NCBI RefSeq assembly: GCF_030384665.1
Contig: NC_083674.1
Location: 682,001-746,000, forward strand
Direction of reading: 5' to 3'
Origin: Lodderomyces elongisporus
Lineage: Eukaryota; Ascomycota; Pichiomycetes; Serinales; Debaryomycetaceae
Length of the DNA: 64,000 nucleotides
The position numbers and the translations under genes were made by a program. The notes under the pieces were generated by a model. That model was not told where the DNA came from and did not search any database. It worked only from the letters and a program-made list of their open reading frames with translations. Of this stretch, positions 1 to 11,067 are shown one piece after another (position 1 is the stretch's first letter; the number at the start of each line of letters is the position of its first letter).

Positions 1-1132
1 ATGTGGATGATAGGCTTTGCACTGCATGGATATTATCGTCATCGACAATATTGTTGTTGAGTATGTTATTCAGAGATGGTCTGTGCAATGCAAATGCGTT
101 TGGTCTTTGTGATGGTGGATTGTAGGAAGCAACGTTTTGAGCTGCTTCAGTTTCGGCAAGTGATCTTTTGGAAGGGGTTGGAGTTCTGTCCCAGAATGTG
201 TCTGGAACAAAAAGGATGATCATAATGAGAGTAGCTCCCAAGAAGATTGCCAATATCCAAAACAACCAGTGACGATCGAGATATTGAAACACTAGACCTG
301 ATAATAATGGTATAATGTTTTTACCACCGAGCATCAACATTGTGTATAATCCTATTCTGTAGGCTCTCTCGTGGGCAAAGTAAATCTCTGCAATGGTGGA
401 ACTGGGCAAGCATTCTGTTGGCGAGGCTCCCAAACCAGTGAGAACTCTGGCGCCCATCAAGTTGCCGAAATTGTTTGATGCGCCGCCCCAGATGGCGCCC
501 ATCATGAATATGAATGTTCCTGCAATATATACCAATCTCTTGCCAAAAAGCACTGCTGTGGGACTAGCAATGACTGAGCCTACGCCAAGTGACAACATGA
601 ATCCACCTACTAAATAGGAAATAGTGGTTAAAGGTTTATCGAATTCCTCAACCAAGGTGTTCATGCCTGCTGCAAGTAAAGGAGACATACCACCACCAAG
701 GAAACTTGCAAAACCAATAATGAAAAGGCACATGTCACGTTTCCATACCGACCAGTTCAAAGGATCATTGGGAGAATCATGTGGCTGTGGGTTTAGGATG
801 ACTCCTGTATTTGTCTTCTTCATCAAGTGCAGGTCGTTATCGTCACCTTGCTTTGTTTGATCGTCTTGGTCATCTTCATCAAGCATGATGATTGTACCAG
901 TGACAACTCGGACATTTGGCTGCTTAATACCTAGACGCAGGCGCAGGTACAGACGCAGGTGCAAATGCAAGTGCAGACTCGGAGTCAGAGTCAGACGCAG
1001 ATGCCAATACCAATGCCGATGCGACGGTGGATCCTGCTGGTGTTGGTCTAGGTCTGGGTGTTGGAGCTGATTTATGTGTGATTGTTCTTGTATGTGTCGT
1101 TCATTTTGGGTATCAGAGTCTGGTTCTGACAT
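1..1132 (-). CDS. MFS transporter, DHA1-type (HOL1-like), 5' part only
   Basis: Reading the minus strand from ATG at 1132 gives an open frame of 377 codons running off the left edge, so the C-terminal half is missing. After a hydrophilic N-terminus the frame reads NDPLNWSVWKRDMCLFIIG, then FLGGGMSPLLAAGM, and later ARVLTGLGASPTE and DTFWDRTPTPSKRS. This is the layout of the first six membrane segments and the central loop of fungal DHA1 drug/polyamine:H+ antiporters, closest in my judgement to the HOL1 group. Such proteins sit in the plasma membrane and export or import small cations or drugs; the substrate cannot be told here. The N-terminus holds a cluster of CTG codons alternating with CGT (about 920-1000), which would be Ser-Arg repeats under CTG-clade decoding. 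A second in-frame ATG near 884 could be the true start. Confidence 0.8.
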   Translation of the reverse strand, partial: MSEPDSDTQNERHIQEQSHINQLQHPDLDQHQQDPPSHRHWYWHLRLTLTPSLHLHLHLRLYLRLRLGIKQPNVRVVTGTIIMLDEDDQDDQTKQGDDNDLHLMKKTNTGVILNPQPHDSPNDPLNWSVWKRDMCLFIIGFASFLGGGMSPLLAAGMNTLVEEFDKPLTTISYLVGGFMLSLGVGSVIASPTAVLFGKRLVYIAGTFIFMMGAIWGGASNNFGNLMGARVLTGLGASPTECLPSSTIAEIYFAHERAYRIGLYTMLMLGGKNIIPLLSGLVFQYLDRHWLFWILAIFLGATLIMIILFVPDTFWDRTPTPSKRSLAETEAAQNVASYNPPSQRPNAFALHRPSLNNILNNNIVDDDNIHAVQSLSST

Positions 1133-1286
1133 AATATGTTGAAACCTAGGAAAACAAAAAGAAAAAGAAAAAAAAACGAAAATAAAAAATTAGGAGAGAG
1201 GCTGTGTTGTTGGAAAGATTAAGAATCAAGTGGATGTGGTCGTGGATGACAAATAACTAGGAAATAAAGGGGTGTGCTTATGTACT

Positions 1287-1332
<46 letters not shown>

Positions 1333-3133
1333 AAGCTGAGTGTCGTTGGTATTCTATATACCTATATTTGTTGATTTATGAAGATGGTTGTAGTTGTAAA
1401 GGGGGGGAAGGGGAATTGCTTCTTGTCTGATTTCATCGATAAGCTATTTGCTTGTTTACAAGTAAGTATATATATATATATATGTGAGTGTATATATACG
1501 TGAATACGGCTATCTCTGCATTATACAATATTTTCACAATACTACATGACACGATGTTGATAATTGAATCAGTTGTGAGGCAACGTTTGTGTTTCTTTTT
1601 TAATTTTTTTTTTTCTTGTGCTTTTGGTAGCGATTGTGGCAGAAGGCGGAACAAACTCTTCCCTTTTGCCCTCACACTTTACCATTTCGTAACAATTGCG
1701 GGGCGGGGCTAAAGTAACAACAATGATTAATTTTGGAACAATAGATGGAAACTGTTGAAGGAAAAACAAATCTTTGCACTAAGGATCTCAACATGTATTA
1801 CAAAGAGCAAAGTTAGAGGGATAAGGAGGGAAGAGGGGGGAAAAAAAGAAAAAGAGCTGAGTTGAAATAGCAGAATGAATAACTTTAAAGAACAAGTCAG
1901 AAGAACCAATAAAAAAGAGTTGTACTCACTCTTCTTCCAAAGTAAACTATTCTTGAACATGCACTTTTGGTGCTCTGCTTTATTTTGTTTTGGCTTTTTC
2001 TCTTGACTTTTTCTCTTGACTTTGTCTCTTGACTAGTTTACCATTTGTTACATATACGGAAGAACCAAGACCTCGTCTTTCGTCACTATACATTTGTTTT
2101 TCGTTCTTTTTTGTTTCTTTGTTTTTGTTTTCTGTATTGTTTTTTAAAATTTTACTCTGTGTTCTGGGGATTCCCTCGTGAGGAGGACATAGAATGGAAC
2201 ACTGATTCCGAAATTCATGAATAACGATAATAATGGTGATAACATCAACAACAGTGCAAAAAGTCAAGATATGTAAACTTTCTCTTGAGAAAGCATCTTT
2301 TCCAAGTACCTAAAGGAACATGCTCCTTTTTTTTGTCTTTTTTTTGAAACCAAATCTTGTGAATTGTGAATAAGTTTTTGCCAAAATTGTACAAACACAC
2401 ACACACACACACTCTCTCTCTTTCTCTCACGCAAGAAAAATCTTCCTCCTCTTCGTCTTTTCAGGTGTGGCCCAATCCTAAATTATCAACTTGAAGATTT
2501 TAATAGCAATGCTTGGATTACACAAGTTGAAACGTTATGGAATTTATCTCACTAGAAAGCTAGAGGTTTAAAGTGTATAGTGCTTGCATAGTATTTGTAA
2601 AGTGTTTGTAAAGTGTTTTACTTACAAGTAGACTTGGAGTTGATGCTACCAACTGTCTATCAGTTTATTTAATATACAGATTTCTTATATATTAATTTTT
2701 TATATATATATTTTCATATTTCGTATAATTGAGACGCGCCAGTGGTTGCAAAAATTAATCCGTAAATGGTAAATTCAACACTTTTTTTTTTCATAAAGTT
2801 AACGAACACTACACTACACTAAATTATACTACACTAGAATATAGAAAAAAGAGGTTACTCTTTGTATTGTGGTTAATTCTAATCTCAAATATCCTTAGAT
2901 AAAACTGATTTAAGCACTCCAGTATTTCAATTCTTCTTCCTCCTTTTCTCCCTACTTCTCCTTTGTTCTTCCTTTTCTTAATAAGAAAATAGATCAAAAA
3001 ATCATTTACCTTAATTTTTCAATTTATTTCATTACTTCCAACTTCTATCTTCAATGTTAAACATTCAGTAGCATGAGAAATAAGAAAAATCATAAAAAAT
3101 AATACACGGGGAGTTTCTTTTTTTTGTTTTCGA

Positions 3134-3158
3134 GGGGGGTGGGGGGGGGGGGGGGTGG
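3134..3158 (+). repeat. Long G tract
   Basis: G6-T-G15-T-GG on the plus strand, about 0.7 kb before the SWI4 start. It is followed at 3181-3203 by GGGGGAAA then TTTCCCCC, an inverted repeat with a short loop. Such a run could fold as a G-quadruplex or block replication; it may also be variable between strains. Confidence 0.8.
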
Positions 3159-3414
3159 AAGGAATAAACACGTGATTCGGAGGGGGAAACTTTCTTTCCC
3201 CCAAAAAAATCAAAATCAAAATCAAAATCAAATTCAAAATCAAAACTAAATTGAAAGTAAAGACGAATTGGCAAGGAATAGCATCATTTAATGTATTGTT
3301 TTGAATTTCCGTAATTCTCAAGAGCTAAAAAAATAAGAAAATTGAAATAGTAAAATCGAAATTTATTAATAGCCAATTTCATAAGTTAGGTACCTGTTCA
3401 TTACGAAACATTGA

Positions 3415-3420
3415 CACGTG
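3415..3420. promoter_or_regulatory. CACGTG (Cbf1/bHLH-type) site upstream of SWI4
   Basis: Perfect CACGTG 430 bp before the SWI4 start, with a second copy at 3169-3174. In yeasts this hexamer is bound by bHLH factors such as Cbf1. Function here is inferred only from the motif and position. Confidence 0.35.
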
Positions 3421-3849
3421 AAGTTCACGTCTATTCTTACTTACCTCATCCTTATTCAAAACAACAAAGAGATTAATAGAAATAGAGGGAAGAGAAAGAG
3501 AAAGAAAAAAAAGACCATATTAAAGATAAATCTCCTTGAGATTAGACGCTCTTTTACTTCTTTCTTACTCTTTCTTACAAACACTCTCTCATTTTGTCTC
3601 AATTCAGAGTCTCGCAATAACTTCTACAAACGAATTTCCTTAAAGGACAAAAAAAAAAAAATTAAAAAATTAAAAAAATTAAAAAATTAAAAAAAAATTA
3701 AAAAAAAAAAAAACAAATTTAATAAAAACTTACATTCTCACAGTTTCAACAAACCTTTCAAATAGCATCCTAATCTGACATTTCGACAGCTCTACCCCAG
3801 GAAGGTTGACCACATATATACATATATATACACATTTAAATATTGCATC

Positions 3850-6471
3850 ATGTCTGGGCCACCGCCTGTATTTAGGTCAACGTACTCAAACGTATGTCTT
3901 CCACGAACAATTTTTTTTTTCTTTTCCCCTTCTATCATCCACGTCAAGTCTCGATGTATCCTTGAAGATTACACTGGTTCAAGCTCGACGCGTCGTATCT
4001 TGAGGGATTTTACAAATTGGAGGATGGACAAACACATATCATTTTAGCAACACCTCAAACCTTTGAGTCACAAGTTTAATTCATTTTTTCTTTCCTTCTT
4101 TTTATTTCTCATTGTCTTGGAATTACTCCTTCTCCTGCTCCTCCTCATCCTCCCTTTTTTTTTAAAAAAAGAATTGAAATGGTATTTTATTTTCTTTTTT
4201 CTTGTTTTTGTTTTGATACTAACAGTGTATAAACTAGACCGATGTTTACGAATGTGATATGAATGACTCTCCCATTATGAGGAGATGCAAAGATGATTGG
4301 GTTAATGCTACGCAAATCCTCAAGTGCTGCAATTTCCCAAAAGCTAAAAGAACAAAGATTTTGGAAAAAGGAGTACAACAAGGAGTACACGAAAAGATTC
4401 AAGGTGGATTTGGTCGTTTTCAAGGTACATGGATACCATTAGAAGATGCACGTCGACTAGCAGCAACTTATGGCGTTACCAAGGAACTAGCACCTGTCTT
4501 GTTTTTGGACTTCTCCGATCCAAATTTGATAATCCCTTTCAAGGCGAAACCACCACCAAAAGATCCAAATGACACTGTTAAGCGCAAGTATGTTAAAAAA
4601 CCAAAATTACCAGGTGACACTCCTAGAAAATACAAAACTGGGAAAAAGGCTGCTCTCCAAGCAGCCCAAGAAGCAGCCCAAGAAGCAGCTCAAGGGGCTG
4701 CTCAAGAGTCTAATGCTATTTCGGGAATGTCTACGGGTAAACTTATTAATGTCAATGGTAATGCCCACTTAAATCCAAATTTAAGCCATGACTCGTCGCA
4801 AGCAATCACGAATGGACAGTATTCACAGCAAAGCATACTAGGCGTACAAAGTATGCAAAATATGCAAAATGCAATGAATGTGTCAGGCATGTCCAACATG
4901 CCCAACGTGCCCAATATGCCCAACATGCAGAATATGCCCATGATGCACAGTATGACCCATAATGGTGCACTGGCAGTGATGCCCACATCATTTCAACCAA
5001 ACTTTGATGAAAAATTTTCTCGAACAGAAGCATACCCTATAGCAAATGTTCCAAATTACCCGCCTCCTCAATTAATGCCCAGATTTAATTCTATGCCTGT
5101 AAACACATCAGCTCCAGGTGCAGCATATCCGCTAATGGCGTCGAATATTACTTCACAGCAGCAGCACCAGCAGCCGGATCAAAATATATATCATTCAGCT
5201 AAACTTTCATCTTCGCAATCCTCAAATGATACCAACTGGTCTATCTCTCAAGATCAAAAAGACAGCGATACCTCCATCAATTCGTCACAGGGGGACCGGA
5301 AATTCTTGGTTCAAAACCAACCTCAGCATAATCACCACCATGGACAAGGTCAAAGTGAAGGTCAAGTCCAAAACCAAGGAAAAACCCACGCACAAACCCA
5401 CGCACAAAATCAATATGTTGCAGCCGACTCCAGCCCCTCCGAAGATGGCAATAGCTATTCTTTCCAATTGTTGAGATTTTTTAGCGAAGATAATTTGGAA
5501 ATTCCTCTATTTGTAAGATACCCACCAGCCGACTTCAACATGAATGCACCAATAGACGATGAAGGACATACCCCACTACACTGGGCCGCGTCAATCGGCC
5601 ATCAAGAGATGATCCATACACTTATTTCAAATAATGCAAACCCTCTCGTTGTGAACAATTTTGGGTTAAACCCGTTATCTAAGCTAATATCTTTCAATAA
5701 TTGTTACGAGCTCAAAAATTTTGACCAGATATTGAATGACCTCGAGTTGTGTTTAATAAATACCGACATCAATGGAAGAACCCCATTGCATTATTTGTGT
5801 CAGTATTCAAAAGTCAGATCGAAATTAGACAGTTTGAAGCTGTACATGAAGTCCATATTGGCAAAGTTAACAGTGATGTCAAGTCAAACCATGTCAAAAT
5901 CAGTCAACTTGATGAAGAATGTCTTGAATCATCAAGATATTAGAGGTGACACATGTTTGCACATTGCTGTAAAGTCTGGATGCATTCCAATAATTGTTAT
6001 GCTATTGCGCCACGGGGCACAGGACAATATTGAAAATGTTAATGGTGAGACTGTGAGAGGGTTGATCAATGGGCTACCACAAAAGGATTTGATTTTTAAC
6101 GAACTTTTTAATGATGAAAGCTACAATTTTTGGGACAATATGGTCGGCAAACATCAATCCCAACATCAACTGCACCAGCAACTGCCCCAACAACTGAATA
6201 TGCAGCAGCCACAACTCTCAGATATTCGTCAATTGGCCTTGGCAACACCGGTACAGCCCAAGATAATAAAGGCCAATACTCCAGATACAGAACGAACTAC
6301 AGTTCAAGTAGATGATGCGGAAGATGATGATATTGCGCGAGTTGACCAGCAACGTCTAGACGCGTTGAATGACAATAAAGAAAACATTTTCAATGATAAG
6401 CTTAATGATAAGGTGTACGATGATGGAGCGTACGACGTTCTGACGCCTATTTATCGCCTGCAACAACATCA

Positions 6472-6504
<33 letters not shown>

Positions 6505-7609
6505 TCAACAACAACAACATCAGCACAATAGCAACAATAACATCAACAACAATGGCAATGTATTTTCTTCACGACCACTTGCTGTTATCAGCGAGAGTGG
6601 TACAAGTCTTGAATCCGTCACCAATAATAATAATAATCATACTTCCCCTGGTAATGTTAATGCTAATGGTGGTATAAACTCCCATCTTTCCCAACAACTA
6701 CTTGAGTCACTGTCGGGGCATGCCTTGAAACAATTACAATCGAGTCTGAAATCCGTGGTTCATGCTCGACGAGTAAAACAATTACGAATGCCAAAAATTC
6801 CCAAAGTATCTGATGAAGGACAATTGGAGGAAAAACAGGATGAAGCGCTTGAAGCTAAACGAGTACTCCCGTTTGAAGATTTAACCAAAATGGTGACTGG
6901 AATGATTGGATCTTATTCTTTGAGCTACAGCAAGGAATCAAGCATACTCGATAAAGAGTTGATTACGTTAAAAGAGGAGCTTTCAGTCAAACGGGATGAG
7001 GACAACAAGAATATGCGGTACGTCAAGAGCTTGTTACAAACCTCAGGGATGGAAGACGTACCCCTCAAGACTGCTGAGGAGGCAATTCAATTGGTGACCA
7101 AGGCAAGCGAAGAATATAGAAATCGTATAATGGACAAAGAGTCAAAATTACTTTGTATATTGCAAAGGAATCAAGCTTTTCAATTAGCAAATTTGGTTCA
7201 ACAAGAAGAGGCGGCAATGTTGGAGCAACAACAGAAACAAGATGTCAATACCGACAGCATCCACGCTGATCCTAATGATGTTCAAGTTCAAGATCAAGAT
7301 CAAGATCAAGTCCAAGGGCATAATCAGCAAATCGATAACAAAGAATCTGGAAAAGACGAAAGCATGATTGGCGGAACAGAAGATCTGGCCTTGGAAGAGA
7401 AATTCGAACTTGCTATTGAATTGACAAGACTCCAGCATAAACGAAATAAATTGGTTGCAAAAATCGTTGATTGTACAAAACATTATGGTGTTGATGATAA
7501 GATGTACAAATACAGAAAATTATTGAGTCTTAGTTGTGGAGTTCGTGTCGAGGACATTGACAGTTTGATAGACGGTATAGCAGAATCTTTAGAAGAAACT
7601 GCAAACTAG
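3850..7609 (+). CDS. SWI4: Swi4-like APSES/ankyrin transcription factor (spliced)
   Basis: DNA-binding subunit of the SBF-type G1/S transcription complex; acts in the nucleus with Swi6. Exon 1 (3850-3891) encodes 14 residues ending TYSN; exon 2 starts at 4238 with TDVYECDMNDSPIMRR and runs to 7609, 1137 aa in all. Without splicing the frame would begin at 4259 and lack the start of the APSES fold. The KilA-N/APSES domain covers about residues 10-120, with KDDWVNATQIL and GGFGRFQGTW. Ankyrin repeats lie around 450-625 (GHTPLHWAA, NGRTPLHYL, GDTCLHIAV). The C-terminus (about 945-1137) is helical and probably binds Swi6. Between lie an AAQE repeat, a Met-Asn-Pro repeat and Gln/His/Asn runs. I prefer Swi4 over Mbp1 because the DNA-binding segment departs from the very conserved Mbp1 version and the NNCYE ankyrin region resembles Swi4. 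Confidence 0.85.
3892..4237 (+). other. Intron of SWI4
   Basis: 346-nt intron with donor GTATGT (3892-3897), perfect branch site TACTAAC (4217-4223) and acceptor TAG ending at 4237. The AG at 4224-4225 touches the branch site and is too close to be used. Removing this segment joins SN to TDVYEC in frame and restores the expected Swi4/Mbp1 N-terminus, which is strong evidence for splicing. Confidence 0.9.
3986..3995. promoter_or_regulatory. MCB-type ACGCGT palindrome inside the SWI4 intron
   Basis: CGACGCGTCG is a perfect 10-bp palindrome holding the MluI cell-cycle box ACGCGT (3988-3993), the target of MBF. It lies 136 bp downstream of the SWI4 ATG, within the intron. It may be an intronic element for cell-cycle control of SWI4, or chance. 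Confidence 0.35.
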
Positions 7610-8130
7610 TTGGGGGGGGTTTTTTTTTTCTTGTTTTTGAGATTATTAATGTATGCGTATATGTTTATCCCTTTGTTTATGTTCTATGATTATTGGTTTT
7701 ATTTTTCTTCTTTGATTTCCATTTGCAACATTGCGTAAACCACAACTCAATATTTCTACTGTGCACCAACTGTAAATTATATATTGTGTATTCCAGAAGC
7801 AATAGGTAGCGTTGATATATATGAAAATTTCGAAACACCAAAAGTAAACTTGAAAGCAACGAGCACCAAAAGAAAAAAATACAAAACAAAAAAAAGCTGG
7901 TTTCAAAATTAGGAAAATACAGCCACAATAATAACTAGTTATTTGTTTGTTTGTTTGTTTGTTTGTTTGTTTGTTTGTTTGTTTGTTTGTTTGTTTGTTT
8001 GTTTGTTTGTTTGTTTGTTTGTTTGTTTAAACTATTTCTTTTCATCAAATTGTCTTAGATTTCCGATTTTTTATTATTAGATAATCCAACGAAACCCAAG
8101 CATTATTATTTTATTTCATTATTATTTATA
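7610..8130. other. Intergenic, SWI4 3' end to the next gene
   Basis: No gene seen. T-rich terminator-like sequence follows SWI4; the rest is dominated by a TTTG microsatellite. Confidence 0.6.
7942..8028 (+). repeat. TTTG tetranucleotide microsatellite
   Basis: About 21.75 uninterrupted copies of TTTG, 100 bp before the start of the following gene. Pure copies of this length are likely to vary in length between isolates. Confidence 0.95.
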
Positions 8131-9273
8131 ATGGGAAGACATTCACTCAAAAGGAAAGAGACAACAAAGGTACGACCCTCTGCACCAGCAGAGATACCCA
8201 AATATCCACCCACAATCTATGAACCTTCACCAGCCACATTAAAGAACTTTCCACTGTCGATTGTGAATGGCGTTACTCGTGAAAATGGATTGTACTCGCT
8301 CACTTTGAAATCCATAAACTGTGAAACATACGTTGAACAAAATGAGAATATGAGACGAGTGTTGAAAAAACCAAAACTTGAGGCTCCAAAGAGAATTTCC
8401 GATTTGGATCTAGAAGCTGTAGTAAAGAAATTGACTGAAGATGTGGAGTATGCAAAGAACCAGAGTTTGCCCATATTAAAAGAAAACAATGCTGAAATTA
8501 ATGAACTTTATAAAAACTTAAATGATGTCTTGAAAGGTGGAGATGACACAAACGAAGCCTTGGTTGATTTGCGGAAAAAACTTTTAGATTTTGCAACATC
8601 AAGCGGAGTTGTGTTCAGAGAGGGTAAATATGCTTTCAATACCAGCTTGGTAATACCAGATATTCCAATAGAAAGAGCCGAAGATGTACGGGATGATGTT
8701 AAGTCCGTAACAAGCTTGGAGCAACAATCAAGCGGAGGGGATAAAGTTTCAGTTACAGATAATGAAACGAAAAATGTTGATGTCGCAGCACATCAAGAAC
8801 AGTCGAGCGAAGGGGATAATGTTGATGTCGCAGCACATCAAGAACAGTCGAGCCGAGGGGATAAAGTTTCAATTACAGATAATGAAACGAGAGGAGGGGA
8901 TAATGTTTCAATTACTGATAATGAAACGAGAGGAGAGGATGATGTTTCAATTACAGATAATGAAACGAAAAATGACAATATTGCATCACATCAAGAACAA
9001 TCAACGCTATCAGTACAACCAGTGGAGTCTACAGTTGATGTCCACCAGACACAGAATTCGGTTCCGGAGCCGGTAGCAGATGTAACTCAGGTTGGTGTGT
9101 CGGTCACCACAACAAACACAAGTCCCGAATCTCCTTCAGGTGCGGAAAATAATACACATGAGGAAGTAGAAGCTGAAGAAGAACCAAGGCAAATAGAGCT
9201 GGTGTCAGAATCCAATGGTGAAGAAGCACACAATCAACAAACGACACCAGATGCTGCTATCAAAGAAGTATAA
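8131..9273 (+). CDS. Unrecognised protein with internal tandem repeats (380 aa)
   Basis: I do not recognise the family. The N-terminal half (1-190) is compositionally normal: a basic start MGRHSLKRKE, a Pro-rich stretch near 25-40, and probable helices around 90-165 (DLEAVVKKLTEDVEYAKNQ, ELYKNLNDVLKG). This suggests a soluble, perhaps nuclear, coiled-coil subunit. The C-terminal half (about 190-380) is acidic and disordered, with repeated blocks reading GDxVSITDNET (four to five copies, nt 8740-8970) and VDVAAHQEQSS (two copies). The repeats are nearly identical at DNA level, so they arose by recent duplication. It is followed convergently by UGA2, 151 bp away. A chromatin or kinetochore subunit is possible but unsupported. 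Confidence 0.75.
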   Translation: MGRHSLKRKETTKVRPSAPAEIPKYPPTIYEPSPATLKNFPLSIVNGVTRENGLYSLTLKSINCETYVEQNENMRRVLKKPKLEAPKRISDLDLEAVVKKLTEDVEYAKNQSLPILKENNAEINELYKNLNDVLKGGDDTNEALVDLRKKLLDFATSSGVVFREGKYAFNTSLVIPDIPIERAEDVRDDVKSVTSLEQQSSGGDKVSVTDNETKNVDVAAHQEQSSEGDNVDVAAHQEQSSRGDKVSITDNETRGGDNVSITDNETRGEDDVSITDNETKNDNIASHQEQSTLSVQPVESTVDVHQTQNSVPEPVADVTQVGVSVTTTNTSPESPSGAENNTHEEVEAEEEPRQIELVSESNGEEAHNQQTTPDAAIKEV

Positions 9274-9296
9274 CGTCAATTTCATTGATATCTATC

Positions 9297-9327
<31 letters not shown>

Positions 9328-9424
9328 TCCTTCGTTTTTTTTCATGTTTTATTTTATTTTATTTTTTTTTTATCTTCGTGATTTTGTTTTCCCTAAAACA
9401 AGTGTATATTTTATACTCTAGAAT

Positions 9425-11017
9425 TTAGACAATGTCACCCAACACTACACCTTTAATAACTAAATAATCATCAACTCCAAATTTTGATCCTTCCCTACCA
9501 AAACCAGACTCTTGGACACCTCCAAAAGGCAATGCTGCTTCAGATATGGCACCCGTATTAACTCCCAACATACCAACTTCAATTGCTTCGGCCACTTTGA
9601 ACACTCTACTGACATTTGTAGAATAAAAATATCCAGCAAGTCCTACCCTAGTATCGTTAGCCATATTAATGACTTCCTCGTCTGAAGAAAACTTGATCAA
9701 TGGAGCCACAGGACCAAAGGTTTCTTCTTGAAATATCAACATATCTGGTGTCACATCACCTAGCACTGTAAGTTCGTGGAAGTTTTCACCAAGATCGGGA
9801 CGTTTGTTACCACCAAGAAGGATTTTGGCACCTTTCTCGGAAGCATCTTCTATATGACTTCTTACTTTCAGCATCGATCTATCGTGGATTACTGGACCAT
9901 GAGTCACACCTTCTTTCAAGCCGTGTCCCAACACAACATCTCTTTTTAATTTCTCCACAAACTTGCGGGAAAACTCATCGTAAATGGATTCGTGGACAAA
10001 TAGTCTATTTGCACAAATACATGTTTGACCGCTTGACCTAAATTTTGATGCAATTGCGCCAGCGACTGCTTTGTCCAAGTCAGCATCTTCAAATACAATA
10101 AATGGGGCATTTCCTCCAAGCTCAAACGACAATTTTTTGAGAGTAGACGATGATTGCTTCATCAATAGTTTCCCAACATTTGTAGACCCAGTGAATGAGA
10201 CTTTTTTAATTATTGGGTTCTCGCATATCAACTTTCCTACTGTGGCTGCATCATCACTCGCCAACACATTAACAACGCCTTTAGGGAATCCTGCCAATTC
10301 CGTCAAATAAGCCAAACTAAGCGCCGAAAGAGGTGTTTCGGAAGCAGGCTTAATTACAGTTGTGCAGCCTGCTGCAATCGCCGCTCCTAATTTCCTCGTA
10401 ATCATAGCAAGCGGAAAATTCCACGGTGTTAATATTCCACATACACCAATTGGCTGTTTCATTGCAAATATTCTATTACTTGAGTTAGCGGAAGGGATAA
10501 TTTCACCTGAAACTCGAGGTGCTTCTTCGGCAAACCATTGGAAAAAGGAAGCGGCATAAGTAACTTCACCAAGAGCATCGGCATATGGTTTACCATTCTC
10601 CAATGTAATCATAGTTGCCAAATCTTCTTTGTTCTCATGCATCAACTCATACAACTTGTAGAGAAGATTCGATCTATATCTACCTGAAGTATGCTTAAAC
10701 TCGTTAAATGATGATTCTGCATACTTGATGGCATCGTTGTAATCTTGCGCTTCCATCGACTGAACTGTTGCCAAGTGTGGATCTGAGTCGGGGTTAGCGC
10801 CCACTGATCCGGACCCGGATACGGCTCCAGGGTCTGTCACAGGAAAGCTTTTGCCTTGTGAGCTTTTGATCCATGCCCCATTCACAAAAGCATTCGTTTT
10901 GATGAGGTCTGTATTTTTGAGTGCTGAAGAAAGTCTAGTGGACACTGTAGTGGCATAGAGTCTTTTGAATAGCATCTTAAATGATTTATTAGCAATAGCA
11001 ACTTTCCCCTTTGGCAT
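9425..11017 (-). CDS. UGA2: Succinate-semialdehyde dehydrogenase, mitochondrial-type
   Basis: Aldehyde dehydrogenase of 530 aa that oxidises succinate semialdehyde to succinate, the last step of GABA degradation. Visible family marks: TPWNFPLAMITRKLGAA, cofactor-binding Lys223 in VIKPASETPL, general base Glu299 in FELGGNAPF, catalytic Cys333 in SGQTCICANR, and the C-terminal EEVINMANDTRVGLAGYF. The first 40 residues are basic, Ser/Thr-rich and free of acids until Asp37, like a mitochondrial presequence; the baker's yeast enzyme is shorter and described as cytosolic. Translation may begin at the second Met (residue 15). Residues about 64-84 (GAVSGSGSV...NPDSDPH) form an insertion where the family usually has a short turn. 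A 57-codon ORF ends 50 nt upstream. Confidence 0.9.
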   Translation of the reverse strand: MPKGKVAIANKSFKMLFKRLYATTVSTRLSSALKNTDLIKTNAFVNGAWIKSSQGKSFPVTDPGAVSGSGSVGANPDSDPHLATVQSMEAQDYNDAIKYAESSFNEFKHTSGRYRSNLLYKLYELMHENKEDLATMITLENGKPYADALGEVTYAASFFQWFAEEAPRVSGEIIPSANSSNRIFAMKQPIGVCGILTPWNFPLAMITRKLGAAIAAGCTTVIKPASETPLSALSLAYLTELAGFPKGVVNVLASDDAATVGKLICENPIIKKVSFTGSTNVGKLLMKQSSSTLKKLSFELGGNAPFIVFEDADLDKAVAGAIASKFRSSGQTCICANRLFVHESIYDEFSRKFVEKLKRDVVLGHGLKEGVTHGPVIHDRSMLKVRSHIEDASEKGAKILLGGNKRPDLGENFHELTVLGDVTPDMLIFQEETFGPVAPLIKFSSDEEVINMANDTRVGLAGYFYSTNVSRVFKVAEAIEVGMLGVNTGAISEAALPFGGVQESGFGREGSKFGVDDYLVIKGVVLGDIV

Positions 11018-11067
11018 GCAAACAAATTGAGTGGTTTTTTTTTTTTTTTTTGGTTTTTGGTGATGAT

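Larger units (their letters stand above)
1133..3849. other. Intergenic, divergent promoter of the MFS gene and SWI4
   Basis: No convincing gene is seen in 2.7 kb. It holds a TA microsatellite (1289-1319) followed by TG, an AC then CT run (2395-2421), threefold TTTTTCTCTTGAC-type repeats (about 1990-2035), a long G tract (3134-3158), AAAATC repeats (3208-3241), and A/T-rich runs (3650-3715). Two CACGTG hexamers lie at 3169-3174 and 3415-3420. The ORFs present are low-complexity shadows. Confidence 0.6.
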
